From contig NZ_JAASAD010000009.1 of the NCBI RefSeq assembly GCF_012726175.1, positions 145,043-209,042 of the forward strand: a stretch of 64,000 bases of DNA, read 5' to 3'. Below the pieces are notes generated by a model. That model worked only from the letters and a program-made list of their open reading frames with translations. It had not been told where the DNA came from and did not search any database. How positions within the stretch are numbered: position 1 is the stretch's first letter; each line of letters opens with the position of its first letter. Below, piece after piece: positions 16,782 through 25,511 of the stretch. The position numbers were made by a program, and so were the translations under genes. Source of the DNA: Micromonospora sp. HNM0581 (GTDB taxonomy: Bacteria; Actinomycetota; Actinomycetes; Mycobacteriales; Micromonosporaceae).

Positions 16782-17196
16782 CGTACCGGGTGACCGTCGT
16801 CGACGGAGTTCAGACAGGTCGGAAACTGGTCAGCTCCGTGGTGACGAAAGAAGCGGTCACCGAGGTCGTCGCTGAGGGGACCAAGCCTGCTTCCCGGTGC
16901 GACCCGAACTACAGCCCGTGCGTGCCGATCGCCAGCGGCGTGGACTGCGCCGGCGGCAGCGGAAACGGGCCGCGCCACCCCACCCCGCCCCCCCGCCACC
17001 CTCACTGCGCTTCGTACCGGCACCGTTACCGAAAGTTGTCTACCGGAGCGTGGAGCATCCGCTACGGGCCGCTGTGAGCGATTCGAGCCGGTTTACTTCA
17101 GGGCTTGTTATCGACAGGTGTCCCGCCGGTGAACTGGGAAGCGCTCCCAGGCCGTACCAGATCTCGAAACACGAGGTGTGACGACGGGAGGAACAG
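16782..17196. other. Non-coding gap between polyamine operon and secreted protein gene
   Basis: 415 bp. It contains a C-rich tract near 16978-17000 and an operator-like palindrome at 17135-17149. Short open frames across it look spurious: no family match and no ribosome binding site. I see no clear terminator for the polyamine operon. Confidence 0.5.
17135..17149. promoter_or_regulatory. LacI/CebR-like operator, TGGGAAGCGCTCCCA
   Basis: It differs from the actinobacterial CebR-type box TGGGAGCGCTCCCA by one inserted A. It lies 48 bp upstream of the secreted protein start, where a repressor could block transcription. The insertion breaks the symmetry, so function is uncertain. Confidence 0.4.
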
Positions 17197-17892
17197 GTGA
17201 AGCTGCGGCGGAAGCATGTCCTGGCGGCTGGGGTGGCGGCGGTCGCCGCGGCGACGGTGGCGGTGGGCACCGGGCTCGGGTTCGCACAGGGCGCACCGAC
17301 CCGGCAGAGCGTCTGCTCGGGCTCGATCACGTTCTCTGCCGAGCCAGGCGCACCGGCTGCCACCAGCAACCAGTTTCCCGTCGGGACCCGCCTGCGGGTG
17401 ACGAATCTCGACAACGACAGATCGGCGGAGGTGACCGTGGTCGGTCCCTCGGGCAGTTGTGTGCTGCTGAACACCGCCGCGATGGAACTCGTCCGCGAAA
17501 CCGGCAAGAACGTGATCCGCCGCAACGTGGTCGAGCGGATCGGCGACGACACCACCCAGCCGGGTGTGGGGCAGCCGAGTGTGGGGCAGCCGGGCGTGGT
17601 CGGCGACCGGCCGGGCTCGGCCTCACCGCCGGCAGCCCGCCCCGTACCGGGCTCGGCCTGCCAGGGCGCGATCACCTTCTTCGAGGAGTCCGCCGAACCG
17701 GCTGCGACCAGCGACCGCTTTCCGGTCGGTACCCGGTTGCGGGTGACCAACCTGGACAACGGCAAGGCGACGACGGTCACCGTCACCGGCCCCTCCGGTA
17801 GTTGCGTGCTGTTGAACTCCGCCGCGATGGAGCAGATCCGCGAGCCGGGCAGGAGCCTGGTGCGCAACAACGCCGTCGAGGTGCTGCGCTGA
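17197..17892 (+). CDS. Secreted protein with two tandem barrel-like (RlpA/DPBB-like) domains
   Basis: 231 residues. A Sec-type signal covers about 1-31 (KLRRKHVLAAG... AQG). Two copies of a ~75-residue domain follow (40-115 and 155-230), sharing FPVGTRLRVTNLDN, TVxGPSGSCVLLN and AAMExxRExG. The copies are joined by a G/P/Q linker with QPGVGQPSVGQPGV. Each copy has two cysteines (C40/C88 and C155/C203), probably disulfide-bonded. The VGTRLRVTNLDNG stretch resembles RlpA-type double-psi beta barrels, but the catalytic-type Asp of VIDLS is replaced (VLLNS). GTG 17197 follows GGGAGG at 17186-17191. Function unknown; cell-wall or glycan binding is a guess. Confidence 0.75.
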   Translation: MKLRRKHVLAAGVAAVAAATVAVGTGLGFAQGAPTRQSVCSGSITFSAEPGAPAATSNQFPVGTRLRVTNLDNDRSAEVTVVGPSGSCVLLNTAAMELVRETGKNVIRRNVVERIGDDTTQPGVGQPSVGQPGVVGDRPGSASPPAARPVPGSACQGAITFFEESAEPAATSDRFPVGTRLRVTNLDNGKATTVTVTGPSGSCVLLNSAAMEQIREPGRSLVRNNAVEVLR

Positions 17893-17897
17893 GCCTC

Positions 17898-17960
17898 CGG
17901 TGTCAGGAAGGGCGCCTTCTGGTACGCGAGGCGTCAGGAAGGTGTCCTTCGTTGCCCGTC
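17898..17960. repeat. Two GTCAGGAAGG...CCTTC hairpin repeats
   Basis: GTCAGGAAGGGCGCCTTC and, 33 bp later, GTCAGGAAGGTGTCCTTC each form a short stem (GAAGG/CCTTC). They sit between convergent genes and may act as terminators. Related GGAAGGGCC stems occur in hairpins at 50948 and 54774. Confidence 0.45.
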
Positions 17961-18039
17961 AGCGCAAGGGCGGTGTCGAGGATGTCGAGTCGTGCCCTGT
18001 CGCGGGGCTTGCCGGCCCGGCTCACTGGTCGTGCTCATG

Positions 18040-19476
18040 TCAGCCCTCGATGTGGTGCATGACGTGCTTGATCCGGGTGTAGTCCTCCAGGCTGTACACG
18101 GAGAGGTCCTTACCGTGCCCGGAGTGCTTGAAGCCGCCGTGCGGCATCTCGGAGATGAACGGGATGTGGGTGTTCACCCAGACGCAACCGAAGTCGAGCC
18201 GCCGGGTCATCCGCATCGCCCGGCCGTGGTCCCTGGTCCAGACCGAGGCGGACAGGCCGTAGTCGACGCCGTTGGCCCAGCGGACCGCCTCGTCCTCGTC
18301 GGAGAAGCGCTGCACGGTGATGACCGGTCCGAACACCTCGTCCTGGACGATCTCGTCGTCCTGCCGTACCCCGGAGACGACGGTGGGTGCGTAGAAGTAG
18401 CCACGTTCGCCCACCTGGGTACCTCCGGTCTGCACCGTCGCGTGGTCAGGCAGCCGGTCCACGAATCCGCGTACCCGGGCCAACTGGTTGGCGTTGTTGA
18501 GCGGGCCGTACAGGACGTCGGCGTCGTCCGGTGCGCCGGTCCTGGTGCCGCGGGCCTGTTCGGTGAGGGCGGCGACGAAGTCGGCGTGGACACCGGGTGC
18601 GGTGAGCACGCGAGTGGCCGCCGTGCAGTCCTGGCCGGCGTTGAAGTAGCCGCCGACCGCGATGGCCTCGGCCGCCGCGGCGATGTCCGCGTCATCGAAG
18701 ATCACGACCGGCGCTTTTCCGCCCAGTTCCAGGTGGGTGCGTTTGAGGTCGGGGGCGGCGGCCGCCGCCACCTCCATGCCGGCCCGGGTCGAGCCGGTGA
18801 TGGAGACCAGCTGTGGGGTGGGATGCGCGACCAGGGCTCGGCCGGTGTCCCGGTCGCCGCAGACCACGTTGAACACGCCCGGCGGTAGATGCTCGGCGGC
18901 GATCTCGGCCAGCAGCAGCGTCGACACCGGGGTGGTGTCCGAGGGTTTGAGCACCACGGTGTTGCCGGCCGCGAGCGCGGGAGCGATCTTCCAGACCGCC
19001 ATCATCAGTGGATAGTTCCAGGGGGTGACCTGGGCGCAGACCCCGATCGGCTCGCGTCGGACGTAGGAGGTGTGCCCGGCCAGGTACTCGCCGGCCGAGC
19101 GTCCCTCCAGGAGCCGGGCGGCACCGGCGAAGAAGCGGAACTCGTCCACGGCCGGTGGCAGCTCCTCGTCGGCGGTGAGCTGGCGGGGCTTGCCGGTGTT
19201 GCGTACCTCCGCGTCGACCAGGTCGGCAGCCCGGGCCTCGACCGCGTCGGCGAGCTTGAGCAGTGCCCGCTGGCGCTCCGCCGGGGTGCTGTCCCGCCAG
19301 CCGTCGAAGGCGGTGGCGGCGGCGCGCATCGCCGCGTCCACGTCGGCGGCACCGGAGACCGGCGTGTGGGCGAAGACCTCGCCGGTGCACGGGTCGATCA
19401 GGTCGGCGTAGCCGCCGTCGACCGGATCGACGTACTCGCCGTCGACGAAGTTGCGCAGCCTCTGCTTGTCGCTCAT
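18040..19476 (-). CDS. Aldehyde dehydrogenase, gamma-aminobutyraldehyde / betaine-aldehyde dehydrogenase type
   Basis: 478 residues. The NAD-dependent ALDH active site is intact: N154 (TPWNYP), E250 (LELGGK) and catalytic C284 (GQDCTAATR). The sequence around [13 protein letters not shown] and the C-terminal [16 protein letters not shown] matches aminobutyraldehyde dehydrogenases (PatD/PuuC group). It would oxidise 4-aminobutanal from putrescine to GABA, following the aminotransferase or oxidase encoded nearby. It is divergent from the second ALDH, with a 139-bp shared promoter region that holds a GCAATATTGC palindrome. Confidence 0.88.
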   Translation of the reverse strand: MSDKQRLRNFVDGEYVDPVDGGYADLIDPCTGEVFAHTPVSGAADVDAAMRAAATAFDGWRDSTPAERQRALLKLADAVEARAADLVDAEVRNTGKPRQLTADEELPPAVDEFRFFAGAARLLEGRSAGEYLAGHTSYVRREPIGVCAQVTPWNYPLMMAVWKIAPALAAGNTVVLKPSDTTPVSTLLLAEIAAEHLPPGVFNVVCGDRDTGRALVAHPTPQLVSITGSTRAGMEVAAAAAPDLKRTHLELGGKAPVVIFDDADIAAAAEAIAVGGYFNAGQDCTAATRVLTAPGVHADFVAALTEQARGTRTGAPDDADVLYGPLNNANQLARVRGFVDRLPDHATVQTGGTQVGERGYFYAPTVVSGVRQDDEIVQDEVFGPVITVQRFSDEDEAVRWANGVDYGLSASVWTRDHGRAMRMTRRLDFGCVWVNTHIPFISEMPHGGFKHSGHGKDLSVYSLEDYTRIKHVMHHIEG

Positions 19477-19522
19477 GACTGGATCACTCCGAGGGGTTCG
19501 GGGTCTCGCTGCGGCGGTTCTC

Positions 19523-19532
19523 GCAATATTGC
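19523..19532. promoter_or_regulatory. Palindrome GCAATATTGC between divergent aldehyde dehydrogenases
   Basis: A perfect 10-bp AT-centred palindrome in the 139-bp divergent promoter region. ATTGC also appears in the inverted repeat ahead of the polyamine transporter, so both may be sites for the local Lrp regulator. Confidence 0.35.
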
Positions 19533-19603
19533 TGCCATCTTCGCTACTGAATTCGCGGCAGACAAGGGCTAGCGCGACTGTTTCCGTCGGCCGGCCCGTC
19601 GTT

Positions 19604-19609
19604 TACCCT
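19604..19609 (+). promoter_or_regulatory. -10 element (TACCCT) of a probable leaderless aldehyde dehydrogenase transcript
   Basis: TANNNT hexamer ending 6 nt before GTG 19616. No ribosome binding site lies between, so the hexamer supports this start over upstream in-frame candidates. Confidence 0.5.
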
Positions 19610-19615
19610 GCTCAC

Positions 19616-21055
19616 GTGGAGCCCACAGCGTTCTTCGTCGCCGGCCGCCCCGTCCACGGTGTCGACGAGGTGACCGTCTACCACCCCTACGACGGCCGCC
19701 CGGTCGGGCGTACCACCCTCGCCACCGCCGACCAGGTCGAGGCGGCCGTGTCGGCGGCGGCCGACGTGGCCGCGACCGCCGCAGCGCTGCCCGCGTACGT
19801 CCGGGCGGCGGCCCTGGACCACGTCTCGCGCCGCCTCGCCGAACGAGCCGAGGACATCGCCGAGCTGATCACCGCGGAGAACGGCAAACCGATCAGGTGG
19901 GCGCGGGCCGAGGTGGGCCGGGCCACCTCCACCTTCCGCTGGGCGGCCGAGGAGGCCCGTCGCTTCTCCGGCGAACTGCAACGGCTCGACACCGATCCGG
20001 CCGCCGCCGGGCGCATCGCCCTGGTACGCCGGGTACCGAAGGGGCCGGTGCTCGGCATCACACCGTTCAACTTCCCGCTGAACCTGGTGGCGCACAAGGT
20101 CGCCCCGGCGATCGCGGTCGGCGCGCCGATCGTCGTCAAGCCGGCCCCGGCCACCCCGCTGTCCGCGCTGCTGCTGGGCGAGCTTCTGGCCGAGACCGAG
20201 CTACCGGAGGGCATGTTCTCCGTACTGCCACTGCCCAACGAGCGTGCCGCCGAGCTGGTCAACGATCCCCGACTGCCGATCGTCTCGTTCACCGGCTCCG
20301 GACCGGTCGGCGCGATGATCCGTCGCTCGGTACCCGACAAGCACGTAACGCTCGAGCTGGGCGGCAACGCGGCGGTACTGCTCTGCCAGGACTGGGCCGG
20401 TGACGAGGAGCTGAGCTTCGCAGCCCAACGGATCGCCACCTTCTCCAACTACCAGGCCGGTCAGTCGTGCATCGCGGTACAGCGGGTCTACGTGCACGAG
20501 TGGCTCTACGACGGTTTCCTGCCCCGACTGGTCGCGGCGGTGCGGGAGCTGCGTACCGGCGACCCGGCCGACCCGCTCACCGATGTCGGTCCGCTCGTGT
20601 CGGAGGCGGCAGCCCGCCGGGTGGAGGAGTGGGTGGACGCGGCGGTGACGGCTGGCGCCACCATCGAGACCGGCGGTCGGCGCGACGGCGCGACCTACCC
20701 GCCCACCATTCTCAGCGCAGTGCCCCGGGACGCGAAGGTCCACGCCGAGGAGGTCTTCGGTCCGGTGCTCGTGGTGGACCGGGTGGCCGACGACGACGCC
20801 GGCTTCGCGGCGATCAACGACTCGGCGTACGGGTTGCAGGCTGGTGTCTTCACGCACCGCCTCGACGTGGCGTTCGCTGCGGCACGGACACTGGAGGTGG
20901 GCGGAGTGATCGTCGGTGACGTCCCGTCCTACCGCGCCGAGCAGATGCCGTACGGCGGCATGAAAGGCAGCGGTGTGGGCCGGGAGGGACTGCACAGCGC
21001 CATGGACGACTACACCGAACCGCGGGTCACCGTGTTGACCGGTGTGCGGCTCTGA
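19616..21055 (+). CDS. Aldehyde dehydrogenase (NAD(P)-dependent)
   Basis: 479 residues from GTG 19616. The longer frame beginning at 19451 would run through the divergent promoter and is rejected. Catalytic residues N152 (TPFNFP), E247 (LELGGN) and C285 (GQSCIAVQR) are present. It resembles the glyceraldehyde-3-phosphate / succinate-semialdehyde-type ALDHs more than the aminobutyraldehyde group. Together with the divergent ALDH it could complete putrescine to GABA to succinate; which step it performs is inferred. No GABA-specific second aminotransferase is in the window. Confidence 0.87.
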   Translation: MEPTAFFVAGRPVHGVDEVTVYHPYDGRPVGRTTLATADQVEAAVSAAADVAATAAALPAYVRAAALDHVSRRLAERAEDIAELITAENGKPIRWARAEVGRATSTFRWAAEEARRFSGELQRLDTDPAAAGRIALVRRVPKGPVLGITPFNFPLNLVAHKVAPAIAVGAPIVVKPAPATPLSALLLGELLAETELPEGMFSVLPLPNERAAELVNDPRLPIVSFTGSGPVGAMIRRSVPDKHVTLELGGNAAVLLCQDWAGDEELSFAAQRIATFSNYQAGQSCIAVQRVYVHEWLYDGFLPRLVAAVRELRTGDPADPLTDVGPLVSEAAARRVEEWVDAAVTAGATIETGGRRDGATYPPTILSAVPRDAKVHAEEVFGPVLVVDRVADDDAGFAAINDSAYGLQAGVFTHRLDVAFAAARTLEVGGVIVGDVPSYRAEQMPYGGMKGSGVGREGLHSAMDDYTEPRVTVLTGVRL

Positions 21056-21287
21056 CCGTCGGCGGAGTTCGCTGCCCTGCCGACGACCGGCGGTGGCACC
21101 GACGACCATCCTCGCGTACCCGGGGTGGGGCGCGGCCGAGCAGCCGGGTGGCCGGCGCGGCACCAGCGAGCAGGGGCGTCGGGACGTGGTACGGCGCACA
21201 TGCGGGGTGCTCGATGGCCAGCCGAGGTCGGGCCCCGGTAGTAGCCTGACCGGCGTTCCCCCGTCGGGGGAGGAACGGTGGTTGATC

Positions 21288-22433
21288 ATGTCGGTACGTC
21301 GGCACACGGCGCGGCTCGTGGCGGTCTGCGTGTTCCTGGTCGCCCTGGTAGTGCTCGGTGGCGCCCCCGCACACGCCGACGAGGACCGGGTGCGGGTGCG
21401 TTCGGCAGGTAGCTTCACCGCGGGCCGGTCGGCCGAGGGGGTGACGGTGGAGGTGCGCAAGCGCACCGACGGCTGCGCGCGGGTGCGCACCGTCCTGGGC
21501 CTGAGCCTGCCCGACGTACGGGTCGACCAGGTGGCGGTGCAGGCCAACGTGGGGGGGCGTTGGGAGCCGGTCGGCATCGCCGGACAGGCAGGGCTGGTCA
21601 CCACCGCGCCGGTCGCTCCGGACCGGGACGAGATCTGCCGGGGCAAGAGTGTCACGATGCGCTACCGCGTGGCCTTCGCCGCGGACGCCCCCGGTGGCCG
21701 CCTGGTGGTGACCGGTGAGGCGAGCACGGCGCAGGGCGCAGTGCTGGGGCGGGCCGCCGCGTCGTCGCGGGTGGACGGCGGTCGGACCCCGGCGACACCA
21801 TCCGCGTCGCCCACGCCCACGCCGTCGCCGAGCGAGGAGGTGGCCGAGGAACCGGCAGTCGAGGCGACGCCCACGGTCGCGCTCGCTGCGGAGACGACGG
21901 ACAGCCTCGCCCAGACCGAGGGCGGATCCTCCGGCGGGTCGCCGGTGATGTACTTCGGTGTCGCCATGGTCGCCGCCGGGGCGCTGCTCATCGGGCTGCT
22001 GATCCACCGCTCCCGCCGAGACCGTAGGCGCCCGGTCGACGGGTTCGAGATGCCACCACCCCGTGCCCAGGGCGGCACCACCTACCGGTCCGGCGGTGGC
22101 CAGGGTGCCGCCGTCACGCCGGCCCCGGCGGGGGCGCCGGCACCACCGCACGGCCCGGGGGGCAGGCCCACCACGACGCCCGGCCAGTCGTACGGTTCGG
22201 GGACCGGTCCGACGTACGGGACGAGCCGACCCGGCACGCCGCGGGTCTACGGCGGCACCCCGGCCCCCCGTCCGACCGGCGGTGTCTACGGTGCCCGACC
22301 CGCCGGGTCGAACGACAGCGCCGCACAGACCTCGGGGCCACCCGCCGCACCGTCGTCCGTGCCGCCGGCGGACCCAGGTCAGGAGGGCGCTCCGGGGCAT
22401 CCGGACCGGTCACCCGGGCGCGGGGAGGGGTGA
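21288..22433 (+). CDS. Secreted/membrane-anchored protein with Pro/Gly-rich cytoplasmic tail
   Basis: 381 residues. A signal peptide (1-30, ending AHA) leads to an extracellular domain of ~140 residues with two cysteines (RTDGCARVRTVLGLSLP, RDEICRGKSVTMRY). Then come a Thr/Pro/Ser-rich stalk with TPSPSEE, one transmembrane helix (PVMYFGVAMVAAGALLIGLLI), a basic stop-transfer segment and a long G/P/Y-rich tail. ATG 21288 follows GGGGGAGGAA; the in-frame TTG at 21282 has better spacing and is an alternative. No sortase motif is seen. I do not recognise the family. It stands alone ahead of the manB operon. Confidence 0.75.
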   Translation: MSVRRHTARLVAVCVFLVALVVLGGAPAHADEDRVRVRSAGSFTAGRSAEGVTVEVRKRTDGCARVRTVLGLSLPDVRVDQVAVQANVGGRWEPVGIAGQAGLVTTAPVAPDRDEICRGKSVTMRYRVAFAADAPGGRLVVTGEASTAQGAVLGRAAASSRVDGGRTPATPSASPTPTPSPSEEVAEEPAVEATPTVALAAETTDSLAQTEGGSSGGSPVMYFGVAMVAAGALLIGLLIHRSRRDRRRPVDGFEMPPPRAQGGTTYRSGGGQGAAVTPAPAGAPAPPHGPGGRPTTTPGQSYGSGTGPTYGTSRPGTPRVYGGTPAPRPTGGVYGARPAGSNDSAAQTSGPPAAPSSVPPADPGQEGAPGHPDRSPGRGEG

Positions 22434-22492
22434 CGAGCCGGAGCGTCGGCGCGGGCTCGACGGCTGAGCCGGGGTGGGCGCCGTCGCTCCGA

Positions 22493-22498
22493 TACGCT
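22493..22498 (+). promoter_or_regulatory. -10 element (TACGCT) of the manB operon
   Basis: TANNNT hexamer 38 bp upstream of the manB GTG, leaving room for a short leader with GAGGAG as ribosome binding site. Confidence 0.4.
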
Positions 22499-22536
22499 CA
22501 GGTTCGTTGGCGACCCGCAGGCGAGGAGTGGAACCG

Positions 22537-23916
22537 GTGTCTGATCTGTCCCGGATCGTGAAGGCGTACGACGTCCGTGGAACGGTGCCGGACCAGTGGG
22601 ACGAGCGTGTCGCCGGTGCGCTCGGCGTCGCCTTCGCCCAGATGCTCGACGTCGCCGGTGAGCCGGGGCAGGCGGTGCTGATCGGGCATGACATGCGGGC
22701 CTCCGGTCCCGGTCTGGCTGCCGCCTTCGCCACCGGGGTACGTGCCGAGGGACGGCCGGTCATCGAGATCGGGCTCGCCTCGACCGACATGGTCTACTAC
22801 GCCTCTGGTGCGCTCGGGTTGCCCGGGGCGATGTTCACCGCGAGTCACAACCCGGCGCAGTACAACGGCATCAAGCTGTGCCACGCCGGTGCGCGTCCCG
22901 TCGGACAGGACAGCGGCCTGGCCGAGGTGCGTGACCGGGCCCAGGCCCTGCTCGACAAGGACGAACCCCTCGGTGAGCCGACCGCACCGACCCAGCGGCG
23001 CGATCTGCTGCCCGACTACGCGGCACACCTGCGCACACTGGTGGACCTTCGCGGCATCCGGCCGCTGACCGTGGTGGTCGACGCCGGCAACGGGATGGGT
23101 GGACACACCGTGCCGAGTGTGCTCGGCGACGTCGCCCTGGCGGCTCTGCCGCTGCGGATCGTGCCGTTGTACTTCGAACTGGACGGGACGTTCCCCAACC
23201 ACGAGGCCAACCCGTTGGATCCGGCCAACCTGGTCGACCTGCAACGCGCGGTGGTGACGCACGGCGCGGACATCGGTCTGGCGTTCGACGGGGACGCCGA
23301 CCGGTGCTTCGTGGTCGACGAGCGCGGTGAGCCGGTCTCGCCGTCGGCGATCACCGCGTTGGTGGCTGCTCGGGAGTTGGCCAAGCATCCCGGTTCGACG
23401 GTGATCCACAATCTGATCACCTCCAGCGCGGTGCCCGAGATCATCCGCGAGCACGGCGGTGAGCCGGTGGTGGCCCGGGTGGGCCACTCCTTCATCAAGG
23501 CCGAGATGGCGCGTACCAACGCGGTCTTCGGGGGGGAGCATTCGGCGCACTACTACTTCCGGGACTTCTGGTTCGCCGACACCGGGATGCTGGCGGCGAT
23601 GCACACGCTGGCGGCGCTCGGTGAGCAGCCGCTGCCGCTGTCCACGCTGGCCGCCGAGTATGAGCGGTACGTCGCCTCCGGCGAGATCAACTCGACGGTG
23701 GCGGACCAGGCGGCGAAGGTTGCCGAGGTACGCGCCGCGTACCCGGACGCCGACGCCGACGAGATGGACGGGCTCACCCTGCGCTTTCCTGACGGGGCGT
23801 GGTTCAACCTGCGCGCTTCGAACACCGAGCCGCTGCTGCGGCTCAACGTCGAGGCACCGAGCGCCGGGCGGATGACCGCGCTGCGTGACGAGGTGCTGGA
23901 CGTGGTTCGCCGATAA
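22537..23916 (+). CDS. manB: Phosphomannomutase/phosphoglucomutase
   Basis: 459 residues. It interconverts mannose-6-phosphate and mannose-1-phosphate for GDP-mannose, hence for mannosylated lipids and proteins. The phosphoserine loop TASHNP has S103, the metal loop DGDADR starts at D251, and the sugar-binding GGEHSAHYYF and phosphate-binding RASNTEP motifs are present. GTG 22537 is preferred over an in-frame start at 22474 because GAGGAG precedes it and homologues begin SxIVKAYDVRG. It heads an operon with the Trm112-like, SIS and manA genes, as in mycobacteria. Confidence 0.95.
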   Translation: MSDLSRIVKAYDVRGTVPDQWDERVAGALGVAFAQMLDVAGEPGQAVLIGHDMRASGPGLAAAFATGVRAEGRPVIEIGLASTDMVYYASGALGLPGAMFTASHNPAQYNGIKLCHAGARPVGQDSGLAEVRDRAQALLDKDEPLGEPTAPTQRRDLLPDYAAHLRTLVDLRGIRPLTVVVDAGNGMGGHTVPSVLGDVALAALPLRIVPLYFELDGTFPNHEANPLDPANLVDLQRAVVTHGADIGLAFDGDADRCFVVDERGEPVSPSAITALVAARELAKHPGSTVIHNLITSSAVPEIIREHGGEPVVARVGHSFIKAEMARTNAVFGGEHSAHYYFRDFWFADTGMLAAMHTLAALGEQPLPLSTLAAEYERYVASGEINSTVADQAAKVAEVRAAYPDADADEMDGLTLRFPDGAWFNLRASNTEPLLRLNVEAPSAGRMTALRDEVLDVVRR

Positions 23917-23977
23917 GATCGCCCGCGCCGGTCGGCACCCCCGACCGGTGAAGCCGCCCCGTGGAAGGAGCCGCGCA

Positions 23978-24160
23978 GTGGCCCTCGATCCGCAGTTGCT
24001 GGAAATCCTCGCCTGCCCGGACACACACCATGCCCCGCTCACCTACAGGGCGCCGGACCAGACGCTGACCTGCACCGAGTGTGGCCGGATCTTCGAGGTC
24101 CGCGACGACGTGCCGGTGCTGCTGCTGGACGAGGCGCGTGGCCCTGCGGAGGGATCGTGA
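23978..24160 (+). CDS. Trm112-like small zinc-binding protein
   Basis: 60 residues with the Trm112 pattern (LLEILACPDTHHAPLTY...LTCTECGRIFEVRDDVPVLL). Only three of the usual four cysteines are present (C13, C32, C35). The second is replaced by Thr, with H17/H18 nearby as possible substitutes. GTG 23978 follows GGAAGGA. Its stop overlaps the next start as GTGA. Trm112 proteins activate methyltransferases in eukaryotes and archaea; the bacterial role is not settled. Confidence 0.85.
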   Translation: MALDPQLLEILACPDTHHAPLTYRAPDQTLTCTECGRIFEVRDDVPVLLLDEARGPAEGS

Positions 24161-25353
24161 TCGAGGGGACGGCCGGCGTCAGCGGACACCGCAACGCCGA
24201 CGAAAGACTGCTCGACGACCCGCAGGCCCTCGCCGAGCGCGATCCGGGTGGCATGTTGCGCCACACCGCGTCGGCAGGCGCACAGGTACGCGAGTCGGCG
24301 GCCCTGGCCGCCGAGGCGAATCTCTCCGTGCTCGCCGACGAGGGTCGTCCCCGGGCGGTGGTGATCGCCGGCATCGGCACCGCCGGACGTACCGGTGACG
24401 TGCTGGCAACGGTCGCCGGGCCGCGCTGCCCGGTTCCGGTCATCGCACACCGCAGCGCCGGTGTACCAGGCTGGGTCGGCGCGGCGGACGTGGTGATCGC
24501 GATCAGCGCTTCGGGCCGCAGCCCGGAGGCGTTGGGCGCGGCGGAGGCTGCCCACCGCCGGGGCGCCCGCCTGGTGGCGGTCGGCCCGGCGGACTCGCAA
24601 CTTCACTCGGTCGCCGAGCGGGCCCGCGCCCCGTTCATCCCGGTGCCCCGGCGGGCACCTGCGCGGGCCAGTCTCTGGGGGCTGACCGTGCCGGTCCTGC
24701 TGGCCGCCCGGGCGCTCGGGCTGGTCAAGGTCAACGAGGCGGACCTGGCCGAGACGGCGGCCCGGCTGGACGCCGACGCGGATCGTAGTCGCCCGACGGC
24801 GGAGTCCTTCGTCAATCCGGCGAAGTCCCTGGCCCTCGGGCTGGCCGGGTCGGTTCCGATCGTGTGGGGCTCGTCGCCGTTGGCCTCGGTCGCCGCCCGT
24901 CGTTTCGGCGACACCTTGTCGGCGAACGCCCGGTATCCGGTGGTCACCGGCGCGCTCGGCGAGGCCGGTCGGGGCCGCGTCGGACTCCTCGACGGTGTTT
25001 TCGGTGGCCTCGCCGAGGGGGAGCGGGACATCTTCGCCGATCCCGACGAGTCGGAGGGCGAAGGTACCCGCCTGCGGCTGGTGCTGCTGCGTGACGGTGG
25101 CCTCAACGCCGATGACGACGCCGACGAGCCCTTGGCCGTCGAGGAGCGGCGCGCGGATGCGGTGCAGACTCTCGCCGAGCGGCGGGGCGTCCGGTGCGAC
25201 GTGGTCACCGCCGAGGGTGGTTCGGCACTGGAGCGGCTCGCTTCGCTGGTGGCGGTGCCGGACTTCGCGTCGATCTACCTCGCGTTGGCGCACGGCCTGG
25301 ATCCGATGGCGGTGCCGGCGATCACCGAGATGAAGGAACTGGCCAACCAGTGA
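24157..25353 (+). CDS. SIS-domain protein, phosphoglucose/phosphomannose isomerase-like
   Basis: 398 residues. The sugar-isomerase (SIS) domain is seen in VVIAGIGTAGRTGDVLATVAGP and DVVIAISASGRSPEALGAAEAA. The C-terminal half (PIVWGSSPLASVAARRFGDTLSANARYPV...) matches the bifunctional phosphoglucose/phosphomannose isomerase C-terminal region. The glycine-rich first loop is somewhat degenerate compared with active isomerases. It starts in the GTGA overlap with the Trm112-like gene. It is placed between manB and manA, as in M. tuberculosis (Rv3256c position), so a role in mannose-phosphate supply is likely. Confidence 0.85.
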   Translation: MIEGTAGVSGHRNADERLLDDPQALAERDPGGMLRHTASAGAQVRESAALAAEANLSVLADEGRPRAVVIAGIGTAGRTGDVLATVAGPRCPVPVIAHRSAGVPGWVGAADVVIAISASGRSPEALGAAEAAHRRGARLVAVGPADSQLHSVAERARAPFIPVPRRAPARASLWGLTVPVLLAARALGLVKVNEADLAETAARLDADADRSRPTAESFVNPAKSLALGLAGSVPIVWGSSPLASVAARRFGDTLSANARYPVVTGALGEAGRGRVGLLDGVFGGLAEGERDIFADPDESEGEGTRLRLVLLRDGGLNADDDADEPLAVEERRADAVQTLAERRGVRCDVVTAEGGSALERLASLVAVPDFASIYLALAHGLDPMAVPAITEMKELANQ

Positions 25354-25508
25354 GCACGCAGGGTGGCCCCGAGGTGATCACCGCCGCGTCGCTGGTCGGC
25401 GCCGGCATCGCCGGGACGGACGTGGTGTCTCCGCGGTCGGCGGGTCGGTCGTCGTCGAGGCTCATCGTGGTCGGGTCGGTCAGCATGTCCGGGCACGCTG
25501 GGCGCTGA
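25350..25508 (+). CDS. Possible small protein between SIS gene and manA
   Basis: A 52-codon frame whose GTG overlaps the SIS stop (GTGA) and which ends 3 bp before the manA GTG. The spacing is exactly that of a real operon member. The product (VSTQGGPEVITAASLVGAGIAGTDVV...) has no recognisable domain. It may be a genuine small protein or a remnant kept for translational coupling. Confidence 0.35.
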   Translation: MSTQGGPEVITAASLVGAGIAGTDVVSPRSAGRSSSRLIVVGSVSMSGHAGR

Positions 25509-25511
25509 CCG

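Noticed and set aside
16790..17181. Short frames in the gap after the LYS9-like gene
   Set aside because: Low-complexity products with no family match and no start signal.
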